The notes under the pieces: generated by a model
The model's input: only the letters and a program-made list of their open reading frames with translations
Told to the model about the DNA's origin: nothing
Databases searched by the model: none
Made by a program: the position numbers and the translations under genes
Source: Ceraceosorus guamensis
Taxonomy: Eukaryota; Basidiomycota; Exobasidiomycetes; Ceraceosorales; Ceraceosoraceae
DNA length: 64,000 nt
Assembly: GCF_003144195.1 (NCBI RefSeq)
Contig: NW_020290070.1
Coordinates: 4,237 to 68,236 of the forward strand
Direction: 5' to 3'
Part shown: in pieces, positions 11,256-22,080 of the stretch
Layout: each line of letters opens with the position of its first letter
Position numbering within the stretch: position 1 is the stretch's first letter

Positions 11256-12764
11256 ATGAATGCAACACCAAGCCAGACCCTGGCTGATCAAGTCGTTCAA
11301 TATGCCAATCAAGCCGCTGCAATCTCGTTCATGACTTGTGGCTGCTGTGCGTACCCGATTCCCTTCATCGTCTTGATGGGGTCGATCGCTGTTCTCAGCT
11401 TGATTTGGACCTGACACGAAAGCTCATGCTTATACGCCCCCGACTCTCTCGCTGACGGTTTGTACGGCTCAGTGGGCTTGATGCTAGGAGAAATGCTTGG
11501 CGGACTCGACTTCGACACTTGCTTATGGCGCCGCTCCACCTCTCGGGTCAGTCTGTGTGCCTATTTTCTGGCACGCGGCAGCGGTATCGTCTATCTGGCC
11601 ATCGTCGTCGCGATGTTCTGCATCGGAGGGAGCGAGCAGAACTTGTGTGCCCCAGCAATGCGAGTCAGTGGCATGTGTCTTGCAGTAGCCACAAGCGCGG
11701 CACAATTCCTATACATCAGCAGAGTCACAGCCATTTGGCTCGGTCAGTTGAAGGTCAAGAATACACTGATAGCCTGCTGGATCATCGCATCATTCTCCTG
11801 GATAGCGTTCATAGTCGCCGCCAGAAGTACACAGAACCCTCTGGGCTTGGGCAATTGCCACTCGCCTCCTTTCGACATCTGGGGTTTCCTGCCTTACTTT
11901 ATCGGAGTCGCCTACGATGCTGTGGTGGTCACGTCGAGCATCCTTGGCTTTGGCAAAAGGGGCAAGCTTAACATTTGGCGACGAAAGTCAGCAGACAGCA
12001 GAATCGTTCACAGGTTGCTAATCACCACCTTGCTCTATTTTGTCATTGTCCTGCTCATCCACATCGTGCAAGCTTGCGCCTACTTTGGCTGGCATTCTCA
12101 AATCTTTTGGCCCCTCCAAATGCCCGCGACGTGAGTCAATCTTTGCATCGCAGGACGTCTTGCCTATTGCGACGGCGCTGCTGCTGAAGCGTGGCGAGCC
12201 GATCTTTCTGCGAGCAAGGGTCATTCTCTCTTGCCGAATCTTCAGAGATCTGCATAGACTTTCGCAAGCTTCCAGTGTTGGTCCCCGGTACAGCGAAGGT
12301 CGAGGGCAACCTAGGGTGATCGCTCCCTACATTGGCAACGCCGAGCAAATCGATCAACGCGCCGTTGTGGAACTTTCTAGACAGGTAAGTATTGGGTCGC
12401 AAGGTTGCGGACCGACAGACTTTGCGTTCCAGACGGCACGGTGACGATTCGATCGTTCTTCATCTTGGCACGTTAGGCTTCCCCTTGGCCTAGCTCGGCT
12501 AGCGGCGCCAGCGCGCTACCATCACTGGCTTGTCGTGATCGCACATTCACTCCGGGTCCGAAGATCACGCCTCTGCTTCCGAGTCGTAGCAGAGACTCGA
12601 GCATGGCCTCTGCGCGGCCAACGACTTCTTTCCATGCACCATATGGCTGGACGTGCGAAGACGAGCACGTACAGCTCGGCTTGATGAGCGATCATCAAGC
12701 CGTGTGTGCGACGTTGAGCACGCACGACGACAGACCACCAAGAGAAGGATCGAGCCGAATTTGA
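11256..12764 (+). CDS. Seven-transmembrane receptor-like protein
   Basis: Four exons (11256-11346, 11473-12130, 12219-12384, 12477-12764) give 400 residues. Seven hydrophobic segments are visible at about residues 18-41, 57-82, 92-118, 126-147, 168-190, 208-235 and 240-258. An acidic/Trp-containing loop follows helix 1 (DFDTCLWRR), as in the large basidiomycete group of 7-TM proteins with DUF6533-like organisation. A hydrophilic tail of about 140 residues follows helix 7 and is probably cytoplasmic. The acceptor at 12217-12218 was preferred over an earlier one at 12152-12153 because it keeps the frame and joins MPAT to VILSCRIF, giving a proper helix 7. Such proteins are often annotated as GPCR-like; ligand and signalling partner are unknown. 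It could instead be a non-receptor membrane protein. The donor of intron 1 is inferred from phase. Confidence 0.65.
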
Positions 12765-12992
12765 TAGCTTCCTACCGCAAGACCCGCTTCGTATGCGTTG
12801 TCCCGCCAAAACGCAACCAACACTACAGCTAGTAGCACACCGCTCTTACTTTGCCAGTAGGAGAGTTTCTTGGATGACGGACGACTCGTCGACTTGGACA
12901 TCGATACGAAGCACATGCACGATTCCTGGGAATCATAGCAAGAGTGCTTTTTTCCGAACCTAGCAAGATCTTGTGCTGCACGGTCTGCCAGA

Positions 12993-15288
12993 TCATCTCC
13001 TTCCCCTGTACGGAGCATGTCCGCGATACCTGGATCCATATCCATGAGCATAGGCAGCCCCTCTACCATAGTGAGGGTGCATCGAGTAAGCCTGACCAGG
13101 TCTGTAAGTAGAAGCCGAAGAGCGGCTCGAGCCGTGTGATGCTCTAGGACCGGAAGGCGTCGCAGCGGGCGATTCCTTGCGGTATGGCGAAGATCTACCC
13201 GAATGTGTTCGAGATGCTGTTCCCTCCCTCGAATAGTCTCTCGCCCGCTCCTTGTCTTGATCACCCTTCCGATCTCGGTCTCGCTCGTCCAAATCGTCGT
13301 CTTCAGCATCTGATCTTGCAGACTCCTTCTTGCCCTTGTTCGGACTTGATACGCTCTCGCGATCATCTGTGCGGTCTTCGACTTCATGCCCTCTCCGGTA
13401 GCCATCTCCATATCTGGTTCGCTCAGCGCCTCTGTCATTTCCCCCGCGTCGCTCTTCCACCGCGCCTTGACCCCATCCTCTATCACGTCGACCTTTCGTC
13501 TGATCTCTCTCAGTCCTGAAAGGTCGCCCACTCCGACTTCTGCCCTGCCCGTCCTCGTCGTCCGAGCTTCTGGAGAACGCTCGCTCTGCTGTTCTTGACC
13601 TCAAAGCAGAGGGAGCTGTCGGTATGTCTTTCTTCTTAAAAGTGGGAGAAAGGCTGGCTCTTGCGCGATCAAGCGAGAGCTTTCCGTCCCTCCTCCCCTC
13701 TTCCATCTCCACGTCCCTGGAGGATTGGCCAGCTGCCCTTTCGACCTCTTCTGCTCGTGCGTCGTCCCGTGCCTGTGCCCGTGCTGGAGTCTGTGCCTCA
13801 GCTTCCGCCGGAGTTTCCCTCTCCGAAGCTCTGCGCATCTCCAGCTCGCGCTCCAGCGCTTCCTTCCTCTCCCGTTGCGCTCTCTCGACAGCCTGCGTGC
13901 CACCCCACCATTCTCGGTCGTCCTCCTCAATTTCCTCCAGGTCATCATCGTTGAGATCTGAAGTATTATCCCAAAGCTGTTGATATTCGATGAGAGACGT
14001 GTTGTTGGACGGCTGAGCGTCTTCGACGGGCTCCTGCTTGGGTTGAGGAGCTGATGTAGCTGAAGCAGTGTTCGCAGGACGAGCGCCGCTATGGGCGGCA
14101 GATGTCGTAGAAGCGGAAGCATTGACAGAGCCGGCTGTGCGAGCTTTCTTGTTGGGTTGACCAGAGGTCCCAGCAGCGGAGGCAGGCGCAGGCCTTTTGC
14201 TGCTCGCGCTACCCATTCCAAGCCCAGGCGCGTGCTGACTCTTGGACAACCAGCCTGCGCTATCGACCCGCTCTTCCGCAGCACCATTCGCCGTTTTCAC
14301 TGTCTCGGCCGAGCTTTTGGTGAGGGCTGCTCCTGCATTCCATGGCAAGGTCGTGTGGTTCGTAGCGGCCAAAGCTGGCACACAGTTGAAGAAATCTCGA
14401 CTGGGTACGATCCAATGCTTTTCTCTCAGCAACTTGTGCCTCTCGCGATCTTCCTCTATGCGTCGCAGGATGTCCGATTCGGATGTCTCTTCTGAGCCAT
14501 CCGACGTGGCTCGTGGTAGCTTGGCGGCATTGGCTTGCTTCATCTTGATGTCTGATTCGATCTCTTCCAGCAGTGCTCGATCGAAGAGGCACTGCGATTT
14601 CCACGTCGCAAGAACCTGACGGACCGTTGGTCGAGCGTCATGTGAGCAGACTTGTTTCGTTTGACCGCCAGAAGCTGGCTCAAGTGCACTCGGGACACTA
14701 TCCGCCAAACTCTACTCACAGTGAGAGCATTTGCAGCGTTCAAGCGAATACCCTGCCACGTATCAGGCACAGTGAAATGTAGAAGCTTTTTCAAATCCCG
14801 AGTAGCCAGCGCGTGGTAGCCGCCACCTGCAGCCGCCATGCTCCCTTCGTCCATGGGCAGAAGGGAGGAAGAGGCAGGCTGCTGCGAAGTCGAGCCCACA
14901 TTCTCTTCGCTGAGCAGAGCATCGATGAAGAAGAGGATGTTGAGTCGAGCGTTGAGATTTGTCTGTCACAAGCGTCAAGCATGGGAGTGGAGCGTCAGCG
15001 TGATCAGAGAGCATTCCAGATCGATCCTATTCTCGCCGTTTTGGCGTACACCATGCAAGCGTCGAGTCTGCCTTTCTGAGGAGAGACCAGCAACATCTTG
15101 CACTGGCAGACTGTGAGACATACAACACGCACCTTTTCAGCCTCCCCAACAGTGCAGTCCCAAATATCGTTTCTAGCTTTGTCAGCATGCACGTTGGCGA
15201 AAGCGATCAGCTTGGCTATGCTCTGCTGAGAAGCCGTGAGCCTCCTCAGAAGGCTCAAGAAGTCGAGTCGGATGGAGAAAGCGTCCAT
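12993..15288 (-). CDS. CTK3: CTD kinase subunit gamma (Ctk3/Lsg-type)
   Basis: Three exons (15288-15133, 14962-14720, 14615-12993) give 673 residues. Ctk3 is a non-catalytic subunit of the CTDK-I complex, which phosphorylates Ser2 of the RNA polymerase II C-terminal repeat during elongation. The start MDAFSIRLDFLSLLRRL and the segment LNARLNILFFIDALL are hallmarks of the N-terminal CID-like domain (about residues 1-150), followed by a conserved EEDRERHKLLREKHW region (about 185-200) and an acidic block ending in EDDREWW (about 345-370). The last 300 residues are Arg/Asp/Ser-rich and end in Gly-Arg-Tyr repeats, much longer than in yeast Ctk3 (about 300 residues in total) and reminiscent of splicing-factor RS/RGG tails. 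Intron 2 was placed so that NAANALT joins VLATWK, matching the family spacing. Confidence 0.88.
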
Positions 15289-16046
15289 CTTGATGAGGTC
15301 TGACTGCGTCCCTTGCTTCCGCCCTGGGGAGTGCTGATGATGCGCGCCTCTCGCGGCCGAAGCAAGAGCGGCAATATTTTGAATAGCTTGCCCAAACTTC
15401 GAGGCGGCCCTACTGGAGCGTGAGGAGAGCAGATTTCATCTTGACAAGTCTGATCAGCCCGAGTCCATTTCTGGCTAAACAGGTCAAAGCACGATGAATC
15501 ATGAATGTTGGGAAAGCAGCAACAGTGAGCAATAAGTAGGCAAGCGCCAAGCGGTGTCTTCTCCACGCACACGTCTGTTATTATCACGATGCACTTCAAA
15601 AAGCCGCGTCACGTGACCACCTCCCGCTTTAAACTTTGCGACAGGATGCATCATGCTTTGGCGCAGGAGGGAGCCCACAGCTGTCTGACGAGCGAGAGCA
15701 GATTCGCGATCTCCCCTTCATCCTCCATCCCACCTGCTCTGGCTTCTGAGACAACATCATCGCACAAGATCGCGGCACTGCTCACTTTATACGTTGCTCT
15801 GACACACTCAGCTCTGCTTCCCCGTCTGCCAGCCTAGCCTTGATCCTCGATCGACAGCAGGCACCTTCGTACCGACAACCAGCCCTTTGGGAGCTGAATA
15901 CAGTGCACGCTGGGGGTGGATCTCTTCCTGGCCCGCCTCACTCAGATACACGTGCGCTATTCAAGGCTTTGCGAAGTCTGCAGTCATTGGTTGGGACGGC
16001 GCCAGCCGGAAAGCTCGAGTCTGTCAAGCAATCGTTTTGAAGCGCC
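15289..16046. promoter_or_regulatory. Divergent intergenic region CTK3 / RPB5
   Basis: This 758-base spacer lies between the start codons of two Pol II-related genes transcribed in opposite directions. No conserved coding sequence is seen. Both promoters must be here. Confidence 0.5.
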
Positions 16047-17188
16047 ATGGCGGAAGATGACAGAGAGACGGCAAAGCTTTGGAGAGTGAACCGAACCATC
16101 CACGAGCTTGTCAGGGACAGAGTGAGTACGAATGGGATTGCAATGTATTCATGCTTCCAGAAGAGCCGCGACTATACCACTTGGAACGCTTTGCACGGAT
16201 GGTGCCAATGCCGAAGCCAACTGGATGTGACGCGCTCGGTGAACACCTGGGCCGACCTTGAGTGGATGTGTTGGCTTGACTTCGGCAGGAAAGGAAGTCG
16301 AGGTCATTCTAGCAAAGAATCGCGTTTGTATGCGCTGCCATCTCATAGTGACACCACTACTCTCCTCGCCTATTCGCAGGGCTACGTCGTGTCGGACGAT
16401 GAGATCAACATTTCACTCGACGCCTTCAAATCCGAATTCGCAGCGAATGGCCAAGTCGATCGGAAAGCGCTCAACTTTTACGCTCAACTAGCTGAAGATC
16501 CTTCCATCCGAGTCTTTGTCTACTATGCTGACGAAAGGAATGTGGGAGTCAAGACGATGAGGAGTTTTGTCCAAACGCTCGAAACTCATGATATTACACG
16601 AGGGATCATTCTGTGGTCCGACAAGATGACTGCCAGTGCCAAGAAGGTGAGCCGGATATGGAGCGCTGCGCAACACAGCGTTGCTTATTACATACGTCTG
16701 TCGACATTGTAGGTCACCGAAGCTATGCGTCTTACTTTTACGCTTGAGGACTTTCAAGAGACTCAGCTGCTCGTCAATATCACGCAACACTATCTAGTGC
16801 CTCAGCACGAAGTGATGACAAAGGAACAGAAGGCTGAACTTTTGCAAAGATAGTGAGTGCTCGCATCAGTCCATTCACAACCTTGTGTAATCCCTTTGGA
16901 TAGCCGAAGGGCGGGACTCTGCGCTGATGCGCCCTTTGCTCTACCTCTCTCTTTCAAGCCGCTTGAAAGAGACACAGCTGCCCAGAATTAGATTGGATGA
17001 TCCAGTGGCGAGATACTTTGGTCTGCAGCGTGGAGAGGTAGTCAAGATCACTCGACGTGAGTCGATCTTCTTGTCAACTTTTGCATTGTCCATGCCCTCG
17101 ACGCTCACCGGAATCTTTGACCATCCTCTTTTGCGCAGCTTCTGAGACGTCGGGAAGGTACTGCTCTTACCGCATCTGTCTGACCTGA
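16047..17188 (+). CDS. RPB5: RNA polymerase I/II/III shared subunit Rpb5 (ABC27)
   Basis: Five exons (16047-16121, 16380-16646, 16713-16852, 16959-17056, 17139-17188) give 209 residues, close to the usual 210-215. Rpb5 is a common subunit of all three nuclear RNA polymerases, located in the lower jaw. The N-terminal part [15 protein letters not shown] joins across intron 1 to [10 protein letters not shown], as in yeast and human Rpb5. The C-terminal assembly domain is unmistakable: [28 protein letters not shown] and the end [12 protein letters not shown]. The last exon codes only 16 residues and the stop, and contains the invariant C-terminus. Start ATG at 16047 gives the family's normal N-terminus. 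Confidence 0.97.
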
Positions 17189-18168
17189 GCAGCGAGAGTT
17201 GAGGAATGCGATGTGCGACTCGCCTTTACAGCTTGACATCATTTCCCTCACTACTGATAATGCGGGAGACCATCACCGCGAAGTGTCGCGTTGGCGTCGC
17301 GTCTTCACCTGAGCGCTTTCTGAGCCCCTTCAAAGGCAAAAAGTAGACGTGAATGCTGCGCAAGAGGGCTGCGGATCGAACCGGTCAGAAGCGTGTAGAT
17401 CGGTCAAGCTGCGCCGCGCAAGTGAATTGGACCAAAGGCGCGGACCAGCAACGCTTGACTGACATGCCTTGATTGAAGCTCGCGAGTGACGAGAGCAAGG
17501 ATCGCTCCTGCGCATGAGTTTGGTGCTGATTGGCATTGCCCAGCCCATGCCTTACCGAACAAGGGAGTCCCACTTTGGGGCAAATGTGAACACTTAGGGC
17601 ATAGCGTAGCCAAGAAGGCTTCCTAATCAGCCGCATTTCGACCCCCTGACGAGCGTGCTCCTCGGTCCCCTGACCCTTTGACTCTTGATAGCTTTTGACA
17701 CCTTGCTCATCTCGTCATGGATGTGATGAGTTGTGGACATGCATGCATCGCTGCTATAAGCTGGAACGATCGCTTAGCTCTGCCCCCCCCCTTCCCCCGC
17801 CCTTGTGCCTGATGCCTCCCTTTGACGGAAAACACGGCAGGCGCGGTGTGCATGTTTCGACTGCAGCTATAGAGAAGCGTGTGGTCACATGCTCGGAGCG
17901 AACATTCATGATCCAAGCTCCCCCCGGCCATGCCCTCTCTCATCCCCAACCTACCCTGCGATGATCTGCTCGTGATCTCACTCAGCTTGAATAGAGAGCT
18001 GTGAATCGAGAATTGTGAATGTGCATCAGGAATGTGAATATATATATATGTAAATCACAATGTTTACTACTTACTCAGATGCACTGACCTACAAGCTTGG
18101 TGTATGCTGTCTATCTCTCCGCCCCTAAATTTCCTTGTTGCGAATGGCAGGGGCCCCATACTCAAGAC

Positions 18169-18192
18169 TGACCGTGACCGTGACCGTGACCG
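18169..18192 (+). repeat. Tandem hexanucleotide TGACCG, four copies
   Basis: Four perfect head-to-tail TGACCG units, followed by a variant TGACGG. Located about 0.85 kb upstream of the P450 start. Confidence 0.9.
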
Positions 18193-18361
18193 TGACGGAG
18201 GCGTGCGCAACATTTCGATTTTTTGCGCTTCGCTTACCGCTCGCTAGCCAACTGTACGATGGGAATGCGAGATTGATGACGAGATGAGCATTTGCAAATC
18301 ATCAAACCGTAAGGCAAGCGGCGGGATCTTTGCCGATGCTTGTACGTGGTAGGTGCATGGT

Positions 18362-18393
18362 AGCAGCAGCAGCACCAGCAGCACCAGCAGCAC
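18362..18393 (+). repeat. CAG/CAC trinucleotide-rich tract
   Basis: Imperfect microsatellite of CAG units interrupted by CAC, in non-coding sequence upstream of the P450 gene. Confidence 0.8.
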
Positions 18394-19051
18394 GCGGCAT
18401 GGGAAAGTGCAAGCCCGCTAGACTCGCCCATTACCCCACATCACACACAAAAAAGCCCGGCTGGCTGCAGCAGCAGGTGTGTGCTGTGTGCGGTGCATCG
18501 ACGTTTGTGGAGAAGGGACGACTGACTGCATGAGTGGCGCTACTGTATGCAGCAGCTTAATCTGGCTAAGCTGCTGCTGCACATGACCAAATCTCTCTCT
18601 CGTCATTCACAATTGGTGATTCAGATTCATCAGACGTGCAACACTCGTGACTACCAGATCCTCTCTCACGCGCACCTTACAGCAGAGCGCCCGCTCTTGC
18701 GCCTATAAAGCAGCACCGCACACCAGTAACAAATCCTCGATTGCTCGATCGAGGCAATCCATCGGTGCACCTCTTCGACTTTCGGTCAATATCACTGCTA
18801 CCATCATCAAGCGCTACGCGACATTCAAACTCTGGCTCCTGCTCAACCCGGGCTGCTCCACCACTGAATCCCTAGCAATAGCCGCAGCTTCTCGTCTCAA
18901 GCAGTCTCGCGACCCGCAAGCGTTGTGCTTGACGCAGCGGTGACAGAGACAAGCTCGACCTGGCTGGAGTCTCGAAAGGACTTAGAAGGGCAACACCAGC
19001 CAAACCAACGCATCTACTCCAGCCAGCACAGCCCCTTGCTTGGCCTGCATC

Positions 19052-21294
19052 ATGACAAAGACGGACGTGCTGCCGTTTTTTTCCAGAGCAGTGTCATGGA
19101 TGTTGGAGGGACCATCTCACGTTTTGCTAAGTCTCACCTGCGCATTGGTGAGTCTATGCCTGCTTCAACACGGGCTCGGTGTTTGCGCTCACACCTCCGC
19201 CCACAGATTGCTTGGTATGCTCTGGACTTTCTCAGCAGACCTCAATACTTTGGCATTCCCGGACCTTTTTTGGCCAAATTCTCCGACCTTTGGCTTACAC
19301 GACAGGCTATGAGAGGCGATAGATGGCGCGTAGTCGATGATCTGCACAGGCGCTACGGTGAGTTGGTGCAAGGCTGGCAAGTCAGCGCTACCTCAAGGCC
19401 ATCTCGGCCCTGACTCGCTACTCTTCTTTGGTGCGCTGTCAGGCAAGGTCGTCAGGCTCGCCCCGAATCACATTTCCATTGCGGATGCGGACGCTCTCAA
19501 TCCCATCTATGGTCATTCCACCGGAACACTGAAGGTGCTTATGATATGAGTCGTACGTCTGGCCATTGCGTCCGAGCCGAGCCGAACTGATGCGACGCAA
19601 GTCTTGATTTTCTGCAGGAAGAACGCTTCTACAGCGGTTTCGTTCCGCCTGCTCCGGCTGTCAGGGGATTGTTCAACACGACAAACAGGGCAGAACATAC
19701 GCGCAAGCGCAAGGCCGTCTCGCATGCGTTCTCCCCAAAGCAAATTGTCAGCTTTGAGCACTTTATCCGTAAAGACGTTCAGCTGCTGCTGGATCGCTGG
19801 GATGAATTTTGCAAAGCTGCGGAGGAGAAGCAAACGGAGGTGGGTTGTGCAGGGCATGGTGTCTGCGACGTTTTGCAAGAAAATGATATGCTCACTTCGA
19901 GAATCTCTCCCTGTGTTTCAGGGCCCGCGGGGACTAAAAGGCTACGCCTGGCTTGACTCGCTAGAGTGGATGAACTTCTTCGCCTTCGACACGATTGGAG
20001 ATTTGGCTTTTGGCTCTACATTTGGAATGCTCGAGAGCGGCAAGGACGTCGCGATGGCCGAGGTGGAAGATGCCAACGGAAACAAGGAGACGAAGAAGTG
20101 TAGCGCTGTGGAAACTATCAATCTGCGCGGAGAGGTCAGCGCCACGATTGGATTGGTTCCTTATTGGCTTCGTCCTCTGACCCTGAGACTGGTGAGCGCG
20201 TGCTGGCCCGGCGATCGGTCCAATCCAGGCTTGCTTCACTAACGCAGTGGTTGCTTGCCAGCCATGGTTCGCCAAGCGCTTGCAGGCGGTCAGGACCCTG
20301 ACCGGTATCGCCCTCGCTCGAGTGAATGATCGACTGGTGAACGGGAGCGAGAGGGACGATCTGCTCGCGGCATTGCAGTCGGCAAAGGACGAGAAAGGTG
20401 AACAGATGGAAAAAAGGGAATTGACTGCAGAAGCTTTGACGCAGCTCATTGCTGGTTCCGACACTACGAGCAACACCTCTTGTGCCATCTTGTACCATTT
20501 GGGAAGCACACCCGATGCCCTCAAGAAATTGCAAGTCGAACTTGACAAGGAGCTCGTCAATGCTGAAGATGTTCCGCTCATGAGCGACGTCGATCGGCTA
20601 CCATATCTTCAGGGAGGTGAGCAGACCTCGACGCTGTCAGTCGCAACTTCCGACTCGACTGAGATCCAGCCTGTCTTGTACCACAGTGCTCAACGAGTCG
20701 ATGCGAACGCACGGCACCTCGTCGATCGGGTTGCCGCGCGTGCTTCCTGCCCAGGGAGCCGTGATCGCCGGCCATTTCTTCCCCGGCGGCAGCGTTCTCT
20801 CTGTCCCCACATACACCATTCACCACGACGCTTCGGTTTGGGGAGCCGATGCCAGGCAGTACAGACCGGACAGATGGCTCGATGCTAATTACAAGAAAAA
20901 GACGGAAAAGGCTTTCAATCCCTTTTCCGTCGGACCTAGAGCTTGCGTGGGCAGGAACGTGGCCCTGGCCGAGCTCAGCATACTAATCGCTGCTCTGATC
21001 CATCGCTACGACTTTGTGGTGAGAGTCGAGCATTGCGCCGGGACTTTGGATATCACAAACACATGACATTCTAACGCAAGGCACCGCTTCCCTCCAGCTC
21101 GAGGAACCGGAGAAATTCTTCCAGACCCGCGAAGGTGAGCAGCGGAATGCGTGACTGCTTGTTGCGCTCATTCTTCCTTCCCGCGATTGGCATGCTGATC
21201 CTCACTATACTCGTTTTCCGACCCAGGTTTTCTGAAGAAGCCGGTCGAGCTTCGTATCGGCATCAAGCGAAGGGGATCCGCACGTGCTTCATAG
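19052..21294 (+). CDS. Cytochrome P450, CYP53-like (benzoate 4-monooxygenase type)
   Basis: Nine exons (19052-19147, 19207-19357, 19443-19534, 19618-19839, 19922-20191, 20262-20616, 20687-21018, 21098-21134, 21227-21294) give 540 residues. CYP53 enzymes hydroxylate benzoate at the para position using NADPH-P450 reductase, feeding the protocatechuate branch of aromatic breakdown. All P450 signatures are present: N-terminal anchor helix (about residues 24-42), I-helix AGSDTT (341-346), ExxR as ESMR (399-402) and heme loop FSVGPRACVG with the thiolate Cys at about 482. Family-level matches include FNTTNRAEHTRKRKAVSHAF, FDTIGDLAFG and ELTAEALTQLIAGSDTTSNT, closely resembling Aspergillus BphA as I recall it. 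The acceptor joining the anchor (TCAL) to IAWYALDF supports the start at 19052. Donor 3 (GTGCTT) is weak but required by frame and alignment. Substrate is inferred from family, not shown. Confidence 0.9.
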
Positions 21295-22080
21295 CCTTGC
21301 GCTCAAATCCCAACTCGCTTCGAGCTTTCGGGAAGCAAAGTGATTCTCTGAAGCGTGGCACCTTGACTAGCTTGGCCCGAAGCGCATTCGGACAGACAGT
21401 GCACCATACCGAACGTGCTCCCTGGGTTGTGATGCAAATTTCTGACACGCGCGCATCGAGCTCCCTGTCGATCAAGCTGGCCTTTAATGAATGAGATGCT
21501 TGGCAAGAACAGGAACTTGATCTGCCCCGTGTCCATTGTGCCAGGATTCGCCCTACAATCGCTCGTGACTCTATTTGCTTTCTGCCTCGCTCGACCGCAC
21601 CCTCGTCAATCCGCGCCCCAAAACTCGTCTAGTCCTAATCCGTCTAGACCTCTCCGCCGTCTTGATACGCGCCTGGCGCTCAGCCAGCCCAACAAGCTCG
21701 CGACGGATGCGAAGCCTAGTGCTCGCAGTAAGATGGCGACCACCAGAGCTCGACGGACCGCGGAGCTGTGTAGAAAAGTGGCGCAAAAAAATCGGGGCGC
21801 CGCGAAAGCTTGTCAGCCAACCTGCCTTTTCTCGTACACCGTGTTCGAGTGAGCCGCGTTCAGCACTCACTAAAATGCCCCGAGAGCCGTACCGCTCCAA
21901 TTGACCCTCCTCTCGCTTCCCTGACTCAACGCCCTCTCCCAGCCCCTGACCACTGCTCTATACCTCCAACCAAACACCCAGATCCAGCTATAGTATCGCG
22001 AAGGCCGATTCGAATCAGGTCAGTCATTTGTTTGCGCCCCATTCACCTTTGGGGAGTCCTTGTCAGCTCACGACAAGCAC
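21295..22080. other. Convergent spacer, P450 / Nudix
   Basis: 786 bases between two gene ends. Open frames exist on both strands around 21571-21904, but they mirror each other and lack motifs. I see no supportable gene. Confidence 0.5.

Larger units (their letters stand above)
17189..19051. other. Spacer rich in simple repeats
   Basis: No gene could be supported in these 1.86 kb. It contains a C9 run (17783-17791), a TA run (18039-18049), four tandem TGACCG units (18169-18192), CAG/CAC-rich sequence (18362-18393) and an A-C-T-C-G-T-G-A-C-T motif (18643-18652). The end must contain the promoter of the P450 gene. Confidence 0.5.

Noticed and set aside
14100-14500. Plus-strand open frames opposite the Ctk3 gene
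   Set aside because: Antisense shadows of the well-supported Ctk3 coding frame.
17360-17400. GGTTCGATCC-like sequence on the minus strand resembling a tRNA B box
   Set aside because: The flanking bases do not form a T-arm stem and no A box or acceptor stem could be found at the right distance.
18925-19147. Upstream ATG frames as the start of the P450
   Set aside because: They lack a membrane anchor; ATG 19052 spliced to 19207 gives a proper anchor helix and the family N-terminus.
21571-21904. Mirror open frames of about 109 codons on both strands
   Set aside because: Both lack motifs and mirror each other; they lie in a convergent spacer with no promoter-like context.
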